From assembly GCF_004366355.1 (NCBI RefSeq), contig NZ_SODV01000002.1:2210768-2274767 (forward strand): a stretch of 64,000 bases of DNA. The letters run 5' to 3'. This stretch comes from Dinghuibacter silviterrae. GTDB lineage: Bacteria > Bacteroidota > Bacteroidia > Chitinophagales > Chitinophagaceae. This document shows, piece after piece, positions 19,201-25,197 of the stretch. The notes beneath the pieces are model-generated. The model was not told the DNA's origin, ran no database searches, and saw only the letters and a list, made by a program, of their open reading frames with translations. A program made the translations under genes and the position numbers. Positions within the stretch are counted from its first letter, which is position 1, and each line of letters opens with the position of its first letter.

Positions 19201-19302
19201 GGGCTGACCCGTGGTCTCCCGGACAACACCCCGTACCGGGGCAGCCCAAGCTCCCATGGCCATGCACGGGATGAATAGCAAAAGATGGAGCAATCTTCTC
19301 AT
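16216..19302 (-). CDS. SusC/RagA-family TonB-dependent outer-membrane transporter
   Basis: A 1028-residue transporter. Signal peptide ([20 protein letters not shown]), then a carboxypeptidase-regulatory-like domain (about 22-105, [20 protein letters not shown]), plug (about 115-240, with [34 protein letters not shown] given in parts), and a 22-strand barrel ending in LKLNLNL. No STN domain, so it is not of the FecR-controlled type. ATG 19302 starts the signal peptide; an upstream start at 19353 adds a non-signal tail. First gene of the SusC-SusD-redoxin operon, divergent from the PTS operon across about 170 bases that hold two copies of the 18-bp element. Confidence 0.92.
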   Translation of the reverse strand: [1028 protein letters not shown]

Positions 19303-19365
19303 TGGAGCAGTTTTTATGCGTGGCCCCCAATCTAATCCGTCCTCCCACCCCATGCTATTTTCCTG

Positions 19366-19383
19366 CCCCTACATCGCCACTAC
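19366..19383 (+). promoter_or_regulatory. Operator-like 18-bp element, copy B
   Basis: CCCCTACATCGCCACTAC consists of heptamers CCCCTAC and CCACTAC with starts 11 bases apart. It shares the exact 10-mer CTACATCGCC with 10782-10791 next to copy A. It lies between the SusC and PTS operons and reads towards the PTS genes. Confidence 0.55.
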
Positions 19384-19412
19384 GGCCCGCAAAAAAACCG
19401 GCCGGCAACGCT

Positions 19413-19430
19413 GTAGGGGAAATGTAGTGG
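19413..19430 (-). promoter_or_regulatory. Operator-like 18-bp element, copy C
   Basis: Read on the minus strand this is CCACTACATTTCCCCTAC, again two CCMCTAC heptamers with an 11-base period and the conserved AT after the first. It is oriented towards SusC, opposite to copy B 30 bases away, so each divergent operon has one element pointing at it. Confidence 0.55.
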
Positions 19431-19473
19431 CTGAAAATTAGCGGTTGAGCAGACTTTGGCGGAGCATTGTACG

Positions 19474-19866
19474 GTGAATAGAAAATTCCTGATCGCCACC
19501 CACGGCGCTATGGCCGAGGGCGTCCTGTCGGCCGTGCATCTTATTACGGGCCAGGTAGAGAACGTATTTTTAATACAGGCCTACTTGCATGAAAACAAGC
19601 CTATTGAGGAAGAACTTGAGGGGCTGTGTGAAGATGAATGGGTGGTCTTTACAGACCTGCTCGGCGGCAGCATCACCAACCAGGTCCTTCGATATGCTGC
19701 GGAAAAAGGGATCCTGGATAACATTCATATCGTGGCCGGGTTCAACCTGGCCCTGCTGATCGAAGTGCTTCTGTCCGATACAGACACCCCCCTGGTGGAG
19801 GTGGTGGAGCAGGCCGTCAATAGGGCAAAGGACCAACTGGTCTATGTAAACAAAGTAGTACAATGA
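19474..19866 (+). CDS. PTS mannose-family enzyme IIA
   Basis: A 130-residue cytoplasmic phosphocarrier of the EIIA-man fold: KFLIATHGAMAEGVL at the start, FTDLLGGSITNQV in the middle, and VAGFNLALLIEVL. The start codon is decided by function: GTG 19474 places the phospho-accepting histidine at position 10, exactly as in ManX; a TTG at 19456 would add six residues. It takes phosphate from HPr-His15 and passes it to IIB. The first gene of a six-gene operon; its last four bases (ATGA) overlap the IIB start. Confidence 0.9.
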   Translation: MNRKFLIATHGAMAEGVLSAVHLITGQVENVFLIQAYLHENKPIEEELEGLCEDEWVVFTDLLGGSITNQVLRYAAEKGILDNIHIVAGFNLALLIEVLLSDTDTPLVEVVEQAVNRAKDQLVYVNKVVQ

Positions 19867-20339
19867 TTAAACTAACCCGTATCGACGACCGGCTGGTGCA
19901 CGGACAGGTGGCCTTCACCTGGACACCCGCCCTGGGTATCGACTGCCTGCTGGTGGCCAATGATAAGCTGGCCGGTGACGAATTTCAGAAAATGGCACTC
20001 GGCCTGGCCAAGCCGGCCGGGGTTACCCTTTTGATCAGGACGGTCCGGGAGGCGGCTGCCTTCCTGAACGATACAAAAAGCCAGGGATATAAGATCCTGG
20101 TGCTCATAGACAGCGTAAAAGATGCGCATGCCCTGTCTCAGGAAGTGCCGGCCATCCGCTCGGTCAATGTCGGTGGTATCCGGGCAAAAGAGGGCGCCAC
20201 GCTTCTGTCAAAAGCCGTTGCCCTAACCGGGGACGATGTACTGCTCGCGCGGGAACTGCTGGGGCAAGGGATCGAGCTCGAAGTACGGCAGGTGCCCACG
20301 GACAAAAAACAAATGCTGGAAAAGCTACTTCCCTCGTAA
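19863..20339 (+). CDS. PTS mannose/sorbose-family enzyme IIB
   Basis: A 158-residue cytoplasmic protein of the PTSIIB_sorb family, of normal length. MIKLTRIDDRLVHGQVAFTW contains the active histidine (His13) in the family motif R-x-D-x-R-L-x-H-G-Q-V. ATGA overlap with IIA shows translational coupling, and the IIC-IID gene follows after 2 bases. It transfers phosphate to the sugar during passage through the membrane component. Sugar specificity cannot be read from sequence; galactosamine-type, glucosamine-type and hexose systems all use this family. Confidence 0.92.
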   Translation: MIKLTRIDDRLVHGQVAFTWTPALGIDCLLVANDKLAGDEFQKMALGLAKPAGVTLLIRTVREAAAFLNDTKSQGYKILVLIDSVKDAHALSQEVPAIRSVNVGGIRAKEGATLLSKAVALTGDDVLLARELLGQGIELEVRQVPTDKKQMLEKLLPS

Positions 20340-20341
20340 CC

Positions 20342-21844
20342 ATGATGTCCTATATATTCATTACGCTAATCGTTGTATTTGGTCACTCGGAGGATTTCCT
20401 GGGGACCACCCTCTTAGGCAGGCCCCTTGTCCTGGGTCCCCTGGTAGGCTGGGTGCTTGGAGACCTTCACCAGGGCCTTGTGATCGGAGCCACCCTGGAG
20501 CTGATATTTATGGGCAATATCAAGGTCGGCGCGGCGATCCCCCCGGATGTGATCACAGGTGGCGTCCTGGGCACTGCTTTTGCCATCCTGTCGGGGAAGG
20601 GCGCCGCCATAGCGCTGGCTTTGGCCATACCCATTTCCATATTGGCGGAAATGCTGCTCAGCGCACTCTTTGTATCCAGGTCCGCGTTCAATAAGAAGTT
20701 CATGGCGTATGCCGGGGCCGGCAGGTTTGACAAGGTACAGCGGCTCCACATTCTATCGGGCCTCTTAAAGCCTTTGTCGATGGGGCTGATCACCTTTCTC
20801 TCCCTTCAGTTGGGGGCCGGTGCCATGAAGTCCCTGCTTGACCGGATCCCTTCCTGGGTGAATGAGGGACTACAAGTGGCCGGAAATATGCTGCCGGCGC
20901 TGGGGTTCGCCTTATTGATGAACCTGATGTTCACCAGGCGGGTGGCGCCTTACTTCTTCCTTGGATTCCTGCTCGCCGCTTATCTAAAGCTGCCGCTGAT
21001 CGCCGTAGGAGGACTGGGGGTCATCATAGCCCTGCTGGTCACACAAGGCGGCCAGCCCGTTCCTGCGGAAGAAGAACCGGACCCTTTTACACCCCAACTG
21101 GCAAAGGCCACGATCCGGAACCTTTTTTTCAGGTCCTTGCTCCTTGAAGCGAATTTCAATTTCGAGACCTGGCAGAATACCGGTTTTGCCTTTGCCATGC
21201 TTCCCGTCCTGAAAAAATTGTACCCCACAAAAGAATCGATGTCACCGGCCCTTCAGCGGCATTTGCAACTGTTTAATACCAGCACTTATGGATCTACGCT
21301 GATCCTGGGGATAACGGCTGCCATGGAAGAGCAGCAGGTCGACCCGGGCACCATTAATTCCATCAAGCTGGGATTGATGGGCCCCCTGGCGGGCGTTTTT
21401 GATTCTTTATTCTGGGGGACCCTCAGGGTGATCGCTGCAGGTGTCGGGGTTTCCCTGGCGCTGAAAGGGAATATCGCCGGTCCCGTTCTTTTCATCCTGC
21501 TGTTCAACGTTCCTCACCTGTGGCTTCGCTATGAACTGACTTTTATCGGGTACAAAACCGGGACCCGGTTCCTGCAAAAGCTTGCCCAGGGCCACGTCAT
21601 GGAGAAGCTGACCACCGGCGCCGCTATCCTGGGATTGATGGTGGTGGGCGCCATGCCGGCTACACTGATGGCCGTCAAAGCGCCCTCACAGGCCGTATTG
21701 GACCAGGTGATGCCCGGTATGATCCCTTTGGGCCTGACATTCCTGGTGTATTATTTTGTAAAAAAGAGTGTCAAAATAACGTATCTATTGTTAGGCTTGC
21801 TGGCGTTGGGCTTTGCCGGGAGCATGCTTCACTGGCTTGTATGA
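20342..21844 (+). CDS. PTS mannose-family IIC-IID fusion permease
   Basis: A 500-residue inner-membrane protein that joins two subunits normally made separately. Residues 1-235 are EIIC (FGHSEDFLGTTLLGRPLVLGPLVG; hydrophobic segments throughout; GNIKVGAAIPPDVITGG). A short charged linker at about 236-248 (QPVPAEEEPDPFT) leads to EIID at about 249-500, with RSLLLEANFNFETWQNTGFAFAMLP and HLQLFNTSTYGSTLILGITAAMEE in the usual places (each quoted in part of the conserved block). IIC forms the translocation path and IID completes it. ATG 20342 or 20345. The fusion is in one frame with no stop, so it is not a sequencing artefact unless a base was gained or lost exactly at the junction. Confidence 0.88.
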   Translation: MMSYIFITLIVVFGHSEDFLGTTLLGRPLVLGPLVGWVLGDLHQGLVIGATLELIFMGNIKVGAAIPPDVITGGVLGTAFAILSGKGAAIALALAIPISILAEMLLSALFVSRSAFNKKFMAYAGAGRFDKVQRLHILSGLLKPLSMGLITFLSLQLGAGAMKSLLDRIPSWVNEGLQVAGNMLPALGFALLMNLMFTRRVAPYFFLGFLLAAYLKLPLIAVGGLGVIIALLVTQGGQPVPAEEEPDPFTPQLAKATIRNLFFRSLLLEANFNFETWQNTGFAFAMLPVLKKLYPTKESMSPALQRHLQLFNTSTYGSTLILGITAAMEEQQVDPGTINSIKLGLMGPLAGVFDSLFWGTLRVIAAGVGVSLALKGNIAGPVLFILLFNVPHLWLRYELTFIGYKTGTRFLQKLAQGHVMEKLTTGAAILGLMVVGAMPATLMAVKAPSQAVLDQVMPGMIPLGLTFLVYYFVKKSVKITYLLLGLLALGFAGSMLHWLV

Positions 21845-21860
21845 CGATAAAAAAAATTAT

Positions 21861-23561
21861 ATGAAAGGGATTGGTGTTTCGCCCGGTATTTCCATCGGAA
21901 GGGCCTATGTCGTCGCGAGTCATACCATGGCCCGGACCGGCATCGTATTGACCTCCGACCAAGCCGTACAGGAAGAGGTCGTGCTGTTCCACCAGGCAGT
22001 AGAGGCATCCATCCATGAAGTGAAGGCCATTATTGCCAATGTCAATTCGGCCATCCCTGAAGAAGGCCTTGCCATTTTAGAGATGCAGGTTGAATTGCTG
22101 GATGACCCTCAATTGGCAACGGATGTGACCACCAAAATAGGCCGGGACCGGAAAAGCGCGCACGATGCCGTCGTAGAGGCCATCCAGGAAGCCGTCCAGT
22201 TGCTAAAAAATACGGATGATGATTACTTCCGGGCAAGGGCGGCCGATGTGCAGGATATCGGTCAGCGGATCCTTCAGCATATAGACGGCCCCGGGAATGC
22301 CGGTCCCCGTACATTCGACGCCGGCACCATCCTTATTGCCGAGGACCTCTCCCCTTCGGACACCATTTTGATAGATACCAGCCGGATCCGTGGGTTTGCC
22401 ACCAATGCCGGCGGGAAAACGTCCCATACGGCCATTATTGCCTTGTCCAGGGGCATACCCGCCGTCGTCGGCTGCGGTGATGACCTCGCGGGTATCGCCA
22501 ACAATGACCTCATCCTGCTGGACGGGGAGACCGGTCTTATTCTGGTCAATCCCAGCCAGGACCAGGTAGACGAATACCAACAAAAAAATGCCGCTTTTAC
22601 CGAGAAACAACGGCTGTTGCAATCCCTGAAAAATATCCCGGCTACGACCACCGATGGGATCACCATACGCCTGATGGCCAATATCGGACGGGAAGAAGAT
22701 ATGGCCCCCGCACTTGAACACGGCGCGGAAGGCGTCGGACTTTTACGGACCGAGCTGCTCTTCCTGGGCAAGGACGCTTTCCCGACGGAAGACGAGCAAT
22801 TCGAGTACTATAAATGGATCGCACTGCTGTCAAAAAACAAACCCGTTACGATTCGGACCCTCGATATCGGAGGGGATAAGCAGTTGCCTTATTTTCCGTT
22901 GCCGGAAGAGCAGAACCCCGTGCTGGGGTACCGGGCCATCCGGATCGGTCTTGACCAAAAGGATATTTTACGCACCCAGCTGAGGGCCATTTTAAGGGCC
23001 AGCGCGTTTGGCCGGCTCCGTATCCTGCTGCCCATGATTTCGGGCGTACAGGAGGTCCGGGCGGTCAAAGAGATCCTGGCGGCGGAAAAAAAGGAAGTTA
23101 CCGGGTTTGATCCCCATATCCCTTTGGGTATCATGATCGAGATCCCTTCCGCTGCGATCATGGCCGACCTGCTCGCCAAAGAAGTGGATTTCTTCAGTAT
23201 CGGCACCAACGACCTCTGCCAATATACATTGGCCGTGGACCGGATGAATGAACGGGTCAAGGGTCTTTACGATCCTTATAACCCGGCCGTATTAAGGCTC
23301 ATCAGTTACACCATCGGGCAGGCCCATGCACACAACATCGGCGTTTGTCTTTGCGGAGAGCTGGCATCCGACCCTTTGGCCACCTTGCTGCTGGCTGGGA
23401 TGGGCCTGGAAGAGTTCTCCATGAACGCAGGGTCCATCCCACTGATCAAAAATATCATCCTGCATTCCAGCCGTTCCGAGGCTGTTGCCGTATTCAAAAA
23501 AGTAATGACCATGGATAATTCAAGGGACATCGTCCACTATTTAGAGGAGGTAAACCGATGA
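21861..23561 (+). CDS. ptsI: PTS enzyme I (phosphoenolpyruvate-protein phosphotransferase)
   Basis: A 566-residue cytoplasmic enzyme that autophosphorylates from phosphoenolpyruvate and passes phosphate to HPr. MKGIGVSPGISIGRAYV at the N-terminus, GGKTSHTAI with the active histidine exactly at position 189 as in E. coli EI, the PEP-binding AEGVGLLRTELLF, and FFSIGTNDLCQYTLAVDR with GVCLCGELASDP (Cys of the C-terminal site) are all present. Length is normal. ATG 21861 was chosen because it gives this numbering; it lies 16 bases after the IIC-IID gene. The stop overlaps the HPr start by ATGA. Confidence 0.95.
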   Translation: MKGIGVSPGISIGRAYVVASHTMARTGIVLTSDQAVQEEVVLFHQAVEASIHEVKAIIANVNSAIPEEGLAILEMQVELLDDPQLATDVTTKIGRDRKSAHDAVVEAIQEAVQLLKNTDDDYFRARAADVQDIGQRILQHIDGPGNAGPRTFDAGTILIAEDLSPSDTILIDTSRIRGFATNAGGKTSHTAIIALSRGIPAVVGCGDDLAGIANNDLILLDGETGLILVNPSQDQVDEYQQKNAAFTEKQRLLQSLKNIPATTTDGITIRLMANIGREEDMAPALEHGAEGVGLLRTELLFLGKDAFPTEDEQFEYYKWIALLSKNKPVTIRTLDIGGDKQLPYFPLPEEQNPVLGYRAIRIGLDQKDILRTQLRAILRASAFGRLRILLPMISGVQEVRAVKEILAAEKKEVTGFDPHIPLGIMIEIPSAAIMADLLAKEVDFFSIGTNDLCQYTLAVDRMNERVKGLYDPYNPAVLRLISYTIGQAHAHNIGVCLCGELASDPLATLLLAGMGLEEFSMNAGSIPLIKNIILHSSRSEAVAVFKKVMTMDNSRDIVHYLEEVNR

Positions 23562-23812
23562 TCGCCAAAGAGTATGTAATCAGCGCCCCTGAAGGGATAC
23601 ACGCCCGCCCGGCCACAGGGCTGGTCCGGCTGGCCAAACAATTCCAATCCGTGATCAACCTGAAAAAAGGAGACAGGATTGTCCGGCTCAACAGCCTGCT
23701 GAACATCCTTTCGCTGGCCGCGAAAGGCGGGGAGACCATCACTCTCCTGATCGAAGGGGAAGACGAAGAGACGGCTGCCTCAGCACTAGATAAATTTTTC
23801 GCCGATATATGA
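23558..23812 (+). CDS. ptsH: Phosphocarrier protein HPr
   Basis: An 84-residue HPr of normal length. GIHARPATGLV carries the phospho-accepting His15, and Ser46 (RLNSLLNILSL) is present at the site that HPr kinase phosphorylates in Firmicutes. No HPr kinase gene lies in the window. Overlaps enzyme I by ATGA and the deaminase gene by ATGA, so general and sugar-specific PTS components are made from one message here, which differs from the usual separate ptsHI operon. Confidence 0.95.
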   Translation: MIAKEYVISAPEGIHARPATGLVRLAKQFQSVINLKKGDRIVRLNSLLNILSLAAKGGETITLLIEGEDEETAASALDKFFADI

Positions 23813-24549
23813 CAATCACCATTGCCAGGAACGAACAGGAATTTGATCAAATGGCCGCATGGCGCATCATTGCCCAAATGCTCGAAAAACCCGATGCCGT
23901 CATAGGGCTGTCCACCGGTCAAACCACCATGGAGATGCACCGGATCGTGTCCGCCATTCATACCGCATACCCCTTCGACGTCTCCCGGATCACCCTTTTC
24001 AATGTCGATGAATTGACCAACCTCCCAAGATCGTATGCCGGCAGTTGTTATACCATGATCCAGAACCAGATTGCCGGGCCCCTGGGCATCCCTCCGGAAA
24101 ATTTTATTATGCCCCCTACCCTGTCGGATGATTTTGAAGCAGAATGTCTGCTCTTTGAGCAACGCCTCGCCTCCCGGGGCGGTGCCGACCTCCAGATGCT
24201 CGGTATCGGGCTCAACGGCCATATCGGCATCAACCAGCCCGGCACTCCATTTGAGCGCGAGACATGGGTGTCGCCGATGGACCCCGACTTCGAAGCGAGG
24301 GTCCGCAGGGAGACGCAGGTACCCGACCACGTCGTCCTGGGCGGCCTGACGCGGGGCATAAAGAACATCATGCACACACGGAAACTGATATTGATCGCCA
24401 AGGGCGCCCACAAAGCGGAGATCATCCAAAAAGCCATCCTGGGGCCGGTGACTACGGATATACCGGCCTCTGTCGTTCAGTTGCATCCGAATTGCGAGAT
24501 CCTGGTCGATGCGGCAGCAGGAGCGAGGATCGCTCACCGCCTGTCATAG
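23809..24549 (+). CDS. NagB/AgaI-type amino-sugar-6-phosphate deaminase/isomerase
   Basis: A 246-residue cytoplasmic enzyme of the NagB/6-phosphogluconolactonase superfamily. GLSTGQTTMEMH (phosphate site), FNVDEL with Asp67 (equivalent to E. coli NagB Asp72), and LGIGLNGHIGINQPGTPF with His138. In E. coli NagB the ring-opening triad is Asp141-His143-Glu148; here the equivalents are Asn136-His138-Gln143. Asn is found in other NagB-type enzymes as far as I recall, but Gln for Glu is unexpected. Length is nearer AgaI (about 251) than NagB (266). Last gene of the PTS operon, so it should act on the phosphorylated sugar made by the PTS, probably glucosamine-6-P or galactosamine-6-P. No deacetylase (NagA) is nearby. 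Overlaps the convergent HepT gene by 6 bases. Confidence 0.8.
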   Translation: MTITIARNEQEFDQMAAWRIIAQMLEKPDAVIGLSTGQTTMEMHRIVSAIHTAYPFDVSRITLFNVDELTNLPRSYAGSCYTMIQNQIAGPLGIPPENFIMPPTLSDDFEAECLLFEQRLASRGGADLQMLGIGLNGHIGINQPGTPFERETWVSPMDPDFEARVRRETQVPDHVVLGGLTRGIKNIMHTRKLILIAKGAHKAEIIQKAILGPVTTDIPASVVQLHPNCEILVDAAAGARIAHRLS

Positions 24550-24879
24550 CAATAAACCGCGAATCTGCGCATCCAGCATATTTAGATCCATCTGAATAAT
24601 CTCCCAAACGATGGCATCATCGATGCCAAAATAGTCGTGAACAAGGATATTCCGGAAATCTTTAACCTGACGCCAGTCGATGTCTGAATGAAGGGATTTG
24701 TAGGATGCATCGATTCTGGCCACAGCTTCCCCAATAATGGCAAAGTTTCGCTCTACAGCATGCTTGGTTTTTAAGTCTGACTTGTACGTGTCAAGCGTTA
24801 GCCCTTGAGTAAATGCCTTGATATTTCCAATGGCTTCCAGAATGTCTTGTAGAAGTGACGGCGTATCTCTTTCAGACAT
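24544..24879 (-). CDS. HepT-like (DUF86) HEPN toxin
   Basis: A 111-residue all-helical protein with the HEPN motif R-x4-H-x-Y at RNILVHDY (Arg76, His81, Tyr83). This is a HepT-type toxin, a putative RNase, regulated by its MntA-like partner; in characterised pairs MntA AMPylates the Tyr of this motif. The reading frame overlaps the partner gene by 8 bases, typical of these modules. Complete, with no missing catalytic residue. Confidence 0.88.
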   Translation of the reverse strand: MSERDTPSLLQDILEAIGNIKAFTQGLTLDTYKSDLKTKHAVERNFAIIGEAVARIDASYKSLHSDIDWRQVKDFRNILVHDYFGIDDAIVWEIIQMDLNMLDAQIRGLLL

Positions 24880-25162
24880 GAATCAGGTTTTTCTCGACGA
24901 AAGGCATATATCGGGGCTTAATGCCTTTACGGGAAATAAGATCGACCTTCTGGTTAAAAAGATCCTCCAGCTCATGGGCAAGTCGGATAAACCGGATACC
25001 TATGGGGCCATTGAAGTCAACCAGGATGTCAATGTCGCTTGCACTGTTATTGTCCCCTCGGGCATAGGACCCAAAAAGCCCGAGTTCGCTAATGGGATAG
25101 CGCGTCTGGAGGTCAGGCTTCTTGGCACTCAGAATGGACAATATTTGATCCTTGTTGTACAC
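24872..25162 (-). CDS. MntA-like minimal nucleotidyltransferase antitoxin
   Basis: A 96-residue nucleotidyltransferase with GSYARGDNNSASDIDILVDF: Gly31-Ser32 and Asp43/Asp45 form the GSx10DxD motif that binds ATP and metal. In known MNT/HEPN pairs this enzyme neutralises HepT by AMPylation. Start is GTG 25162, only 4 bases below a perfect -7 promoter element, suggesting a leaderless message. First gene of the two-gene unit; located 17 bases after the fucosidase gene on the same strand but with its own promoter. Confidence 0.88.
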   Translation of the reverse strand: MYNKDQILSILSAKKPDLQTRYPISELGLFGSYARGDNNSASDIDILVDFNGPIGIRFIRLAHELEDLFNQKVDLISRKGIKPRYMPFVEKNLIHV

Positions 25163-25166
25163 GATA

Positions 25167-25197
25167 CAAAGATAAGAATCTATCTCCGCTCATCAAA
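25167..25197 (-). promoter_or_regulatory. Consensus promoter of the MntA/HepT module
   Basis: On the minus strand TTTG (25197-25194) is followed by exactly 19 bases and TATCTTTG (25174-25167), a full match to TTTG-N19-TAnnTTTG. The -33 element lies inside the 3' end of the fucosidase gene. The start codon GTG begins 5 bases after the -7 element. Confidence 0.7.
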
